Origin: Lactarius indigo
Lineage: Eukaryota; Basidiomycota; Agaricomycetes; Russulales; Russulaceae
Direction: 5' to 3'
DNA length: 64,000 nucleotides
Assembly: GCA_025766275.1 (NCBI GenBank)
Contig: JAFKAC010000009.1
Location: forward strand, 1,116,001 to 1,180,000
Shown: positions 48,511 to 59,291 of the stretch, in pieces
How the letters are laid out: the number at the start of each line of letters is the position of its first letter
Numbering within the stretch: position 1 is the stretch's first letter
Notes under the pieces: generated by a model
Databases searched by the model: none
Seen by the model: only the letters and a program-made list of their open reading frames with translations
Told to the model about the DNA's origin: nothing
Position numbers and translations under genes: made by a program

Positions 48511-51500
48511 CTACGTTTTTACACTAATGTATCGGAGATCAGTTCCATCGCATCTACGTACTATCAGTGCTTGCGAAGCAGAGTATTCCAACAACAGTCG
48601 TTTCATCGCCTTCCTCTTTCTCCCAGAAGCAAGCTGCAAAGGTGACTTTCCTTCGAGGTTCTTCACATCGACACTGGCACCGCGTTTGAGAAGGATTCGC
48701 GCCGTCTCGAGCAACCGAAGGCGTGACGCCAGGTGTAACGGGGTTTCGTCATCCTCGTTTTGCGCATTCACATCCGCACCAGTGCTCCAGTAATCGCTGT
48801 GCGAGGCGAAGGGCTTTACCTGAATGGCCTTTTCGGTCCCATGGTCCCGTAAAACCGTGGTAGTCGTGGTTGCCTAGTACTACTCGGTGTAGTGGTGTTT
48901 GGCCTCGGATGTCCTCCGCATTAGCCCGTGCCCCATGGCCAAGCAGTTCCTCTGCGACATCGGCGTCTGCATAGTAGGATGCTAGATGTAACGGGGTTGC
49001 CTGTTCTTCATCTCGCGCATTTACGTCTGCGCCGTGCTCCTAACAATAGCTGCACAACACGAGAACCTAATCCACGATGATATATGCTCTGTGATACTCT
49101 GTGCAATGGCGTCTGGCTCCGCATATCCTCCGCGTTAGCCCTTGCGCCATGGTCAAGCAACACCTTTGCGACACTAACAAGCCCATAATAGGACGCAAAA
49201 TGTAACGCGGTTGCCTGGGCTTTGTCTCGTGCATTGGCGTCCACGCCGCGCTCTAACAATAACTGCGCGAGGTAGGAAAGGCCCGAGGTATCATGTGAAC
49301 ATTGTGATGCCTGGTGTAATGGCGTCTGGCCGTCTGCATTCTGTGCGTCAGCTTCGGCACCGTGGTCAAGGAGCGCCTGTACAGTCCATATCGAGTTGGA
49401 GTAAGATGCCAAATGTAAGGGGGTTGCTTGGTCCTTGTCTCGTGCGTTCACGTCCGCGCCGCGCTCCAATAATAGTTCTGCAACAAGTTCATCGGGTGTG
49501 TAATAACGTGAGGCTCGGTGTAGTGGGGTCTGGCCATCAGAATTCTGCGCATTAACTTCAGCGCCGTGGTCGAGCAACGCCAGTGCGGTCCCGAAGTACC
49601 CACGGAAACACGCGAAATGTAAAGGGGTTTCCTGGCAGTTATCTCGGGCGTTAACGTCCATGCCGAGCCTCAGTAATAGCCGTGCGATATCGGGGTTTTC
49701 GTTGGTGCCCGCTGATACCAGGTGAAGAGGTGTCTGGCCCCGTATATTCTCCGCATTGGCTTTGGCACCATGATCGAGCAGCAGTTGTGCGACCTCGAGC
49801 ATCCCATAAAAGGATGCCAAGTGCAACGGAGTTGCGTGGTCCTCATCTAGTGCATTTACGTCCACGCCGCGCTCTAAGTAGAAGCAGTGCGACATGGGGA
49901 GCTATTTTGCGGTGATATGCTGGGTCCGAGCAACCAAGTTCGCGATAAGGATACGTTCTGTATTGTTGGATGCCTCGTGGCACCTCGTGCAGTGGGCTCC
50001 GGCCTTGGATGTTCTCCGCTTGGGCGTTTGCGCCATGGTCGAGCAGAAACTGGGTAATCTCGAACCGTCCGTAAGTTGATGCGAAATGTAACGGGGTTGC
50101 ACCATGGTCGTCTCGTGCCATCACGTCCGCACCGCGTTCCACTAATATCCGCGCAACAATACCACGTTCACGTTCACGCTCGCCTTCATGATCGCCGGAC
50201 TTCCTGGTCGAGACTAGGTGTAATGGAGTTTGGCCTTTGTCGTTCCGATAATCGACCTCTGCTCCATGCTTGAGTAGCATCTGAACTATCTTTAGATATC
50301 CCATTTCTGCTGCTATATGCAGCGGAGTCCAAAGGTACTTCCTCTGTGGCATTCACATCTGCGCCACGTCTGAGTAGAAAGTGCACGGCATCGACACGGG
50401 CATCTTCTGAAAATCGGATCGTGTGGAAAAGTGGGGGGTGTCCATGAACATTGATGTGAGCGCCGTGCTCAACGAGGAGCTCGGCAACCCGAAAGTATTT
50501 TCTGGATAGGGCAGCAACCAGGGGACATTTGAGGTTTCCGTCAGGGAAGTTTACTTGCTTCGGGTATTTAACGACGAGGCGCAGAACTAGGTCATAGAAT
50601 CCACAAAGAGCAGCGTAGTATAGGGGTTGGTGATGGCGTTCTTTTGGGTCGTACCAAAAAGGGTCAATGTCGTGTATCCGTATCCATGCCAAGAAGTATG
50701 GCCTGTCCGAGTCAAAGAGTGTCTCCATCGCGTCCTTCAGGCGTGACGACACGCTCCCGACCTGAGCATGGGAAGTCCAGTGTCTAGCAGCATACTCGAG
50801 CAGAGGGGCGACCTTGTCGCTGTGCTTGCCGCCGCCCTCGTTGCCCTCGTCACACACTTTGTCGACTGCGATTATCTGGGTTGACTAGAACCCCAAGGCA
50901 GGCACGTGCAAGTATCAAGTGGGCAGGCTCAGGGAGAATGTGGTACCGTGAGATACCTCCGCTCGCAGCGAAAAGGCGATTCGACGTGAGGTATTCTTTT
51001 ACTGAAAAATGTGAAAATTGGACAACCCGGCCACCTTCGCCGTCGACAATGGTAACCAAGCTTGAACAAGCGGACAACACTGCCCGTTCTTGGTCTTCCC
51101 ATCGCCATTCCGCAGTGGAGCATTGGAATCTCTCCCTCGGCCGTATCGAGGTCGAACGCAAGCACCTCTGCGAACTCTTCAACACGAAGCGGCCGGCAAG
51201 CCACTGCAAGGCAATGCAACAGACGACGTGCGAATTGGCCCTGGTTTGTGGACTCGATCTCATTCAAGACCCGCTCATATGTCTCGTCCAGGCTTTTTGG
51301 TAGTTCGTCAAGTTGACGCCGTAGACTGGGAGCAAGACAATGCCTCAACACCTCCAACTGACAGAACACCCATCGGAACCTGTGTGACCAATATTAGGGA
51401 AGTATTAATGAGAATAATGCATCGCCTTACATGCCATCGGCTTTCTCCGAGAGTGTCTTGATCACTAGATTCCTGTCATCTTCCCGCCAACTTGTCATTT

Positions 51501-53322
51501 GAGGGTCAGATCGAACAACAGTGCTAACGTATTCGACAATGTCATTCTTCTGTCCGAGTTGATCATGGAGGGAGAGCTGGTGCGATGCCAAGGGCTCGAG
51601 AGCGGTCCGAATATCATTCTCCCAGCGACTAGTAACGCACATGTGTAGATTGAGAAGGCGGAGGTCAACAATATCTTTTACAAGTTTGAGGACATGTCCC
51701 CGCGGAGTTGGTATGCCGGAGGTATTGGAACATTCGTCAACGGCGTCCAGGACGATGTAAGTGGGGAGTTGAGACAGGGATAGCGCCATCAGCATGTCCT
51801 TGAGGCATTGTATCAAAACTTGTTCACTGGGTTGGTCCTTTCCAGCATCATAGGTCGAATAGATGTTGGAGAGTATATTTGAACAAGACGTGGCCCGGGA
51901 AGCGAGCTGGATTAGAAGCGATGAAAGGAGGCCACGCCGGTGTTTCTTATTGACATCTCTAAAATCAAAATAGAAATAGGCAACGGAGGCCGACCCAGCA
52001 TTGCGTTGGGTGATGACGTGCTGAATGATTGCAGAGCTGGTCGAGGACATAAGCGTCTGCATATGGAGAGAAAACACAACGGCGAACCACAGGATACTCT
52101 TCCCTGAACCCGCTACGAAAGGTGAGATGTGAAACCCCCAGTATGAAAACATTCATACCTTTCCCATGAATCCACAGTAAGGAGCCCGACAACTCCCATT
52201 CCTTAAAGATACCCTCGTTGAAAATCCACGCCGCAGTTCTCTCGTGCTGAGCGCTGCACGCGATGTTGTGGTTCATCGACGGATCAGGTGGAGTCAGCCA
52301 TCCTCGGAGGTCCTGGAGGAGCCGCTCCCCTACAACCGTGCGTGAGCTTATACGAGCATTAGGGATGAGGTTGTCGCAGTACGAACAATCACGAGAGTTT
52401 ACATCGCTTACGATCTTCTGCACCATCATTTTTGTTTCCTTTGCATCTAATCAGAAGAGGATTGGTATGAATTGTCCCGCCAGACGAATGGGCAACGCAC
52501 CGCGTTTGAGATCATTGGTGGTATTTAACACCTGCGCAGTGACCGCACGGAGCTCCCCCTGTTCCAACGTGTCCAACCTCTGCAATGCGTCCCCAATATC
52601 ATCTCTTCCCACCACTCTCTTCAGGAATGTTTCTGGTCTCATTTAAGTGAGGCAAGCCCGGCACCGGAGATGGACTTACTGATCCGCCTTTGCTTCATCT
52701 CCTTCGTCGCGACAGCAAGCATACACAGCATTTCGGCCAGAATCTTGCCCATCACATTCGTCATCTCTGTAGTCGGTGCGGCTTCGGTATAGGTCTGGAG
52801 GCGTACAAAGAAGTCTTCGATTCTATCAAAGAGTTCAATAAGTGCATTGCGGCTCGCTGCCGTGTCCCTCGCCGCCTGCGTGAGATGGTGGTATCACGAC
52901 GTACACGGCAAGACTAAGCGAGGAAACTAACCACGAGGAGGATACTGATTCCAGAAAAGATGATTTTGGTAGGGGGAAACACCTGAGAGTTAACGTTAGG
53001 ATATAGAAGTATGATGCGGCAACATACTGAAACTCACCGTACCAACACCCTCGCCAAGGGTGGTAGAGAGTGCATTGAGGACATTCACAGCTGGTGTAAG
53101 CCACTTGGTGAGTCGCTCATCGTTGTTCTGAGATTGATTGAGTTCATTGGCTTTCCTTTGAAGCACGGTGAGAATAGCTTCAGGAGAATCACAGCTCGTT
53201 ATCTCCTCAGTGAGCGGGTGAGTGATAAGTTCTTTTCCGGTTTTCTTCTTGTACTCTTTCAGAGCGCTATCGAGGATTGTTTGGAAGTTTGAAGTGGAGG
53301 ACACCTGGAGACTGGTCGACAT
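48511..53322 (-). pseudogene. Goodbye-NACHT-ankyrin STAND/NLR, broken by several +1 frame shifts
   Basis: Fungal NLR with an N-terminal Goodbye domain (SSTSNFQTILDSALKEYKKKTGK, quoted in part, through MKQRRI), a NACHT ATPase and an ankyrin receptor domain. Exons 53322-53038, 52982-52932, 52875-52680, 52632-52501, 52446-52159, 52112-51431 and 51379-48511 splice in phase up to the last. Walker A is GKAGSGKSI near residue 318, followed by TYIVLDAVDEC (Walker B) and FSHFSVKEYL. About 12-14 ankyrin repeats follow (TPLHLAS.., ALLDHGAEVNAQN). The last exon changes frame at about 51115 (before EWRWEDQ), 50870, 50335, 49880, 49037 and 48787. Each shift is explained by one extra base, and good coding sequence continues in the new frame after it. 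This is either a recently inactivated gene or a sequence with uncorrected insertions. No premature stop is seen apart from those caused by the shifts. Confidence 0.75.
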
Positions 53323-53459
53323 CGCGTTTGTCGCGACTCTGAGTTGGACGAGAGGGCTGGCCGAAGATGTGAGACTGAAGACGTTTTTCAGGGTGGGATC
53401 GCACGCCGTGTGCAGTGCCTCTTGTATGCGTTCGGTGATTGACGCACGCATGACTTGAT

Positions 53460-54040
53460 AACATGGTTTGAACGAGTTCGTCAGGTGCCGTTCAATCGTG
53501 ACCAGATCGCCGGTCCGCAGCTAACACTCGGGACCTCCTGTGGACCTCTAACTTCGGTGTTGGCCTCTCGACTATCTATCGGCGGCACTTGTATATGATC
53601 ATCGGGTGCCAATGGCGGTGTAGAAGAGACTACATGCATCATTCTCGGTGTTGAGGCGGTGGTGCACAGGAGGGTCGTCACAAGCAAGGGTAAGGGAAGG
53701 GAGAACGTTTTTTCGACTCCTGCGCCATGGTCGAGCAACACCAGTGCGGTCTTGAAGTTCCTATGGATTTCCATGACAAAAAATATGGCTTGTACGAGTC
53801 AAAGAGACTCTCCATCGCGTCCTTCAGGTGTGATGATAAGTTCCTGACCTGGGCGTGCGAGGCCCAGTGTTCAACACGATACTTAAGCAGAGGGATGTTC
53901 TTATCACTGCGCTTACCGCCGACCACGTCGCTGCATTCGTCGCACTATTTATTGATGCTACAACCCAAATTGAGTAGAACCCCAAGGCAAGGCTGCGCAA
54001 GTATCAAATGCGCAGGTTCAGGGACAATGTGATATTATGA
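53460..54040 (-). pseudogene. truncated duplicate of the Goodbye-NACHT-ankyrin NLR
   Basis: About 350 bp (54035-53690) repeat the region of the neighbouring NLR that runs from HIVPEPAHLILA through SSHLKDAMESLFDSYKPYFL. The original equivalents are HILPEPAHLILARACLGVL and SSRLKDAMETLFDSDRPYFLAW. The copy has an in-frame TAG after LGCSINK. Near 53768 it jumps directly into ankyrin sequence (FKTALVLLDHGAGVE, compare FGTALALLDHGAEVN at about 49600), so an internal segment is deleted. The NACHT part and most ankyrins are missing. It lies immediately upstream of the start codon of the large copy, on the same strand. Confidence 0.8.
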
Positions 54041-54183
54041 GACATCTCCACTTGGTCTGACAAGACAGTCTGGCTGTACCATGACGAACTAAACCCATGA
54101 AACGGAGAAAAGAATCTGACAATGGCGGTCGTACATCAAAGTAATCCCGGGCTCCTTCGGGACCCACCCAGAATTCTAGTACC

Positions 54184-57149
54184 TCATACCACACTACCTG
54201 ATAGGGCCAAATCTTCGACAATCAATTCTGCAGCTTTCTCCGCAACCGCGATCACTGGGCCAGCCTGTGTGCCCAAACGATAAGTCATTATTATTCCCCT
54301 TGAGAAGCGTGTCGTGGGCAGAAACAAGAGCACGTCCGTACCACCATGGGAAGCAGGCAGCGGAACAATTGCCTGCCGGACTCGCCAGCAGGTAAGCGCT
54401 CATCGGCGAACCAAAAACCGGATGGTTCTGGAGGAAAATACAGGACTAAATGGTAAACGAACGCACCGTGTGTCCTGAGATGATCGTAGGGAAGATGCTT
54501 GCATCGACGATCCGTAAACCGTGTATGCCATGTACTCTCAACCGCGCGTCGACTACACCACCCTCAGACTGTGGGGCCATGCGTGCGGTGGAAGTTGGAT
54601 GGTATAGGGTCTCCACGTGGCCGCGGACGTATGCACGAACCTCTTTGGGGCTTGCTGTTGGTAGCCAATTTCCTAGGCGTTTGTCCGCCGCGGTATGGTC
54701 GATGATATCAGCGAGCGGCGAGGTATGGATGACGCGGGAAAGAACGGCCATTCCGCGCTCCAGCACAGCAAGGTCATGCTCTGTGGAGAGATAGCTGGGT
54801 ACTAATGGTCAGCGCGAGTAAGTGGCCCACATGAGGAAACTTGCTTTGGGTTAATAGATGGGTGCTCGAACGGATCTGTGGATTTTAGCAACAGATTGCC
54901 CACGCTCGTTGGCCTGTAAGAAATGTACATTATGCTGTCTAGCAGATTAGGCTGTAAGAGGACCCTGGCTTACCTGAGAAGTGTCATGTGAAGCCCGAAA
55001 GAGTCGACGTTTGGAAGAAGACCATTTCCGCTCTTAGTGTACCCTACGGGCGTTACGAAGAGCTCCAGATCGGGGGCGTTGGGACCAGATGTTGAGTCCT
55101 CCGACGGCGGAGGGGCCGTATGGGGTGCGAAAAGCACTGGGTCATCGGAACGGAAGAACGCAGCAGCTTCCGCGAGCTACAGGGCCCGATCATTAAACTG
55201 AAACAACGACAACACGAAGCGAGGACAAGTTACATTGGTGGTAAGTGTTCCTTTTCCAGTGAGATAATAGGTGAGAAACGCGGTTACGCGCTGGAAGTGA
55301 TGCCATACACTCCTCGGCTTGAGGAAATTCAAGGAGTTTCCGCTGGTCTCTGCCAATGCAACATCGACGACAGGATGGTCCATCAAATGTTCACCGACTC
55401 CGGACAAAGAGGCGACGATCGGAATCTTGTGCTCAGCTAGATGAGCTTCAGGACCGACTCCAGAGAGCATCAGAACCTAAGATGGATCAACTTCGGGTGA
55501 AGGAAAGACGTCTGGAGACTAACGTGAGGGGTGTGGATGGCGCCAGCTCTGGAAAGCGACGTTAGTCATATGCCTGATCATTATGCATCGAACATACGCA
55601 AGTATAACCTCGTTCTTAGTACGGACGTGGAAGCGAGGACCATCCCTAGACGAGGCGAATTCAACCCCGACTGCTCGAGGGTTTGGTCCTGTCGTATCAA
55701 AGATGATGCGCGTAGCCGATGCGTTCACTGCGACCGTCAGATTAGGACGAGAGAGGACCGTAGGCGTAAGATACGCCGATTCAGTGGTAACACGGGAACC
55801 TCGAGAGTCGATGTACGTCACTGTGGGGTATTAAATTCCCATTCTCTGGGATTGTGGAGATATCTTACTGAGCTGTTCAATTTGGCGAAGGTTATCAGTA
55901 CCGAATTGGTAAGAATTATGTCGGCTAACCTTAGCTACACCGCACGATCCACGGTGTGTGTTTAAGTCTGCGCGAGATGGTATTCCCAAATGGCCGCATG
56001 CAGCAATGAACCACGTGGAAAAGACTGAGTGGTAGCCGTGAAACCCGACTGCGGCACGGATGGTGAGACAACCGCCAGATTTAATACTGAGGAAATTTGT
56101 TAGTACCTTCAATCGGACCGTTGGAACCAGTGTTCGCCTTCGACAACGCCGGGGTAGGATCTGTTCGGAACGAACTTCTCGAACCTCAGAAAGTACCTGA
56201 ATGGCCACGATGTTAACACCGCTCTACAACATTGAAAGGGTACTATACTACGTACTTGTGGAAATCCTTGTATGCCCAGGCATCTGCACCCTTCCCGCCG
56301 AGACGGGCCCATTCGTCGTAGTCCGACGGGTTACCGTAATGGAAACTATTCATATTATGTCAGTCGAAATGCGACTAGTCATGGAAAATGCGGACATCTG
56401 TGCATTGATAGAGGAACCTGGAAAAACTCAGTAAATGGAGGCAATACAGGCTATTATTGGGCTCACAACCACCAAGCATCTTAGCTGTATATTCGACAAT
56501 AAGTTTCAAGGTCGAGAACATAAACCGGAACTCACCTCGAGGCCAAAAATGCCTTCTGCCACCCGTGTTTTGTTGCAGCGTGGTGTACAAACCAAATACC
56601 CTCGAAGTTTCGAGGATCGACGAGAATCCTGCCGGGATCTTCGAATATAGAACGTTTAAAGATCTAAAAAAAGGTCAGCTGTCGACGAAGACGGATCGGC
56701 AGGTGACCATACCTGTCGCCTGCTTCTAACAAAAGTACCCGCAGATTGCGATTTTCGCTAAGGCGGGAGGCGAGGACGCAGCCCGCGGTACCTGCAAATA
56801 ATCGCTATGTCTAGGCCACCCGTCGAAGTCAGTTGGTCATACCTCCTCCCACGATGACTATGTCATATTCATTAAAGTGGCCCTCAGCGTCCACCTCCCC
56901 AACCACCTTTCCGATCTTTCGCGGATCTCTCTGGATTGCATTGCGCTTCGGACGCCCACCAGTGATGACGCGGAGTACAAGTGCAAGCAAGGTGACTGTG
57001 GCGCCAAGCCTCACGCGGCGGCCAAGACGCGAGTCTCCGCCCACGTAGTCGATGACGAGAGACGCAAGAGACGACAAAGTTTCAGCTCCTGAGACGGGGA
57101 TGGTTGGTTTCAGCGACATCGTGGTTAACGTAGAGTAGGGCACTGCCAC
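54184..57149 (-). CDS. GMC oxidoreductase (aryl-alcohol oxidase/choline dehydrogenase-like), membrane-anchored, one likely frame break
   Basis: FAD-dependent glucose-methanol-choline family oxidoreductase. The start is 57149 or, better, 57119 (MSLKPTIPVSG). A hydrophobic anchor (LGATVTLLALVLRVI) precedes the FAD Rossmann motif YDIVIVGGGTAGCVLASRLSE, which is split by an intron at 56842-56792, and VLLLEAGDR. Further exons are about 56791-56713, 56663-56536, 56484-56467, 56417-56396 and 56345 onward; the last joins restore MLGGCSSINAQI and HYGNPSDYDEWARLGGKG. Later motifs are AAGAIHTPHVLMLSGVGP, DHPVVDVALAET, HPTSTARMAP and GLRIVDASIFPTIISGHT, and a last exon 54264-54184 (AGPVIAVAEKAAELI). One extra base at about 56129 (GAACAC-T-GGTTCC) shifts the frame before SNGPIE. 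The join into TYIDSRGSRVTTESAYL near 55820 is ambiguous. The substrate cannot be told from sequence. Confidence 0.8.
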
Positions 57150-57840
57150 GAATACGGGCGTCTGAGCTTAAGTGCCTGCCAGTGACTAACGAGAGTCATC
57201 TTCGTTCACGTAGTACTAAATTAGATCCGGATCCGGATGCTCCCACGTACGACATAATCCAACAGGCTACTATCAGTTGCTGCCACCTTGGGGTGCTCAT
57301 ATGTAGATATTCGCAAAATGTGGTGGAATTAATCTACAGTATTGCAAGCGCCTGAAATTATTGCGGATCATTGAAAGTTACAGCATACTATCGTCGGTGT
57401 TAGATTTCCCACTGGCACGTGAGCGAACGGACTCCAGTGTGTTCAAATTGCTGATTTATCTGATTAGCGTGAGTGCGCCAGGGATACTATGTCGTGCTCT
57501 TCCTTTGTGTTGGAGAAGACATTTGCATCTCGGCCTGAGAGTACGACGGAGGTCAGTGGACCGAGTCAGTGCCTACTCAGAGATTTTCGCCTCGCTAGGC
57601 CTAGAGTCAAGCCTAGAGTAGGTGTTCGCCACACTTCGTTCTGTTGATACTCCAAATAACAATAGGGTCACAACAACTGTGAATAAGGCGACTGAAGGGT
57701 TTACGCGTTTACGATCTAAACTACGGTTTTTTGGCATAATCGCACCTGTACGTTTTCGTATCAATGGAGCGCTTTCCTGAGTTGGCGAAAAATGAGGATA
57801 ACTACTTATCCAAGATGCTTTTGGTAATTTGTTTGGTGTT
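57150..57840. other. upstream region of the GMC gene
   Basis: No gene recognised. Contains a perfect 14-bp palindrome at 57225-57238 about 75-105 bp before the GMC start codon candidates, listed separately. Confidence 0.4.
57225..57238. promoter_or_regulatory. 14-bp perfect palindrome ATCCGGATCCGGAT
   Basis: The sequence equals its own reverse complement and contains two CCGG cores spaced by AT. It lies upstream of the GMC oxidoreductase. CGG/CCG-containing palindromes are typical binding sites for Zn2Cys6 dimers, so a regulatory role is possible; chance is also possible. Confidence 0.35.
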
Positions 57841-58831
57841 TTTATTTTCAAAAATATTCAAACCAAAAAAAAAAAACAGGGTAAGTCTCGGCATTCCACC
57901 GATGAAATTCCCGAAACCCTACTCAACGTATCCGAGCTAGGAGAGGAACCAGTCGATTACCTTTGTCCGATCGTCCGCGGCCGGTATTGTAGAAGATGTG
58001 AAGAGTCGAATACGCCTGTGGCCTCAGCGTACTGCATGTCTACGTTCGGCTCTGGGTGTGGTTGGCTCGGGTCGTGCTCCCCACCGTTGACCTGTTCGAC
58101 GCGTCAGAGGGATATATGCTCATGAACGCCACCTAGTTCCCCGGGCTCGGAAACTCTCCTAAATATCATGCAATCCCGAGCACATTCCGGTCTGTCGCAG
58201 CGGGTGTATTGGGGGATGCGGCGTACAGCAGCGCAGGAACGACGGCGTGAGGTACTTGACATCAATGTGGTTCGACAGCATCGCCGTGGAATCTCCCGAT
58301 GCCGATCCTACTAGCCTCGCTGCTGCACCGTCAGACCGATTGCGCGGTGTCTGCAATTTCCTGGGTGGGTCACGAACATGCCTTTGACCGTCAGTGTGTT
58401 GCTGCCATGTGTCGTGGAGACGGACGAAGAAGGCGTGGTCGAGCGAGGAATTAACAAGCTCGGGCGGCTTGGGTGCGGAACGACGAGCTTAGCAACCTGC
58501 TCCCTGTGCAGGTATGCGCCGTATCTGCATCGGAGCAGTGGCACGAGTGAGAACACGAGTGAGCGTAGGGGTCGTTGGTGGACTACGTGCCTTGGATGCC
58601 CGGGTCCACTGATCTTGTAGAGTACGTCGACCAAGGTGCTCTCTTGAGCGCAATGTAAAAGTCGATTGTGGTGCCAGAAGGCGGCTGGCCCAGGCTCTCC
58701 CAGTTCTTTGGGACGGCGTTCCAGGAGAGCTTGGTGCGTATGTCATCCCAACGTGGTGAGAAGGGCTTAGCAAGGTTGCCAAGGAAAACAGCGGCAAGTG
58801 GTACGGAGATACAATGGTGGTACAAGTACAT
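57841..58831 (-). pseudogene. degenerate sedolisin / tripeptidyl-peptidase I relic
   Basis: Remains of a secreted serine-carboxyl peptidase (S53). The first exon, from an ATG at 58831, is intact: a signal-like segment, then KPFSPRWDDIRTKLSWNAVP and NWESLGQPPSGTTIDFYIALK, the start of the S53 pro-domain. After that, pro-domain pieces continue in shifting frames: STLVDVLYKISGPGHPR, GAYLHREQVAKLVVPHP and SSSVSTTHG. The beginning of the catalytic domain follows (TPSFLR, then LYAASPNTPAATDRNVLGIA in another frame). A TGA sits directly after GIA before YLGEFPSPGN, and a further stop comes soon after. NVDMQYAEATG near 58000 is the last recognisable motif. The Glu/Asp/Ser catalytic region is absent, so it cann be neither complete nor active as read. 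Confidence 0.8.
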
Positions 58832-59291
58832 GATCAAGGAGATCAGCGAGATTGTGTCTACGATACAATGAGTTCCTGAAGTTAAGGAGACCATGACGGA
58901 ATTGACTCTAAGCGAGGGCGACGTCTTCGACTATATCCGATGTACGGGTCGTCAAGGGTGCGCAATCTCTGAGGGCTGCGGAATGAAGCTAGTGAAGTCT
59001 AACCAGGATCAATACTACGTGGGCTAGCATTAGTGAATGACCAGATGACTTCCAAATTCAAGTGAGGGCCGAGGGCATGATGCATGATGTTTAGAATAAG
59101 TGTTCGCGACCATTTGTTCCAAGATTTGTTCTATTGATAAGCTGCGTTGCATTCGTCCACCTAAGCTACATATATCTAGGTGGTATGATCGGATTCAGAG
59201 GAGCTACAAGTCCAGCTTGAAGTTGTAGTACACATATCAGTTTCTTCGGCTCGTCAGATGCTATGCTGCTCTCAACTTCACCTTGCGTATG
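58832..59291. other. intergenic region
   Basis: No coding signal recognised between the sedolisin relic's 5' end and the 3' end of the glycosyltransferase-type gene, both minus strand. Confidence 0.4.
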
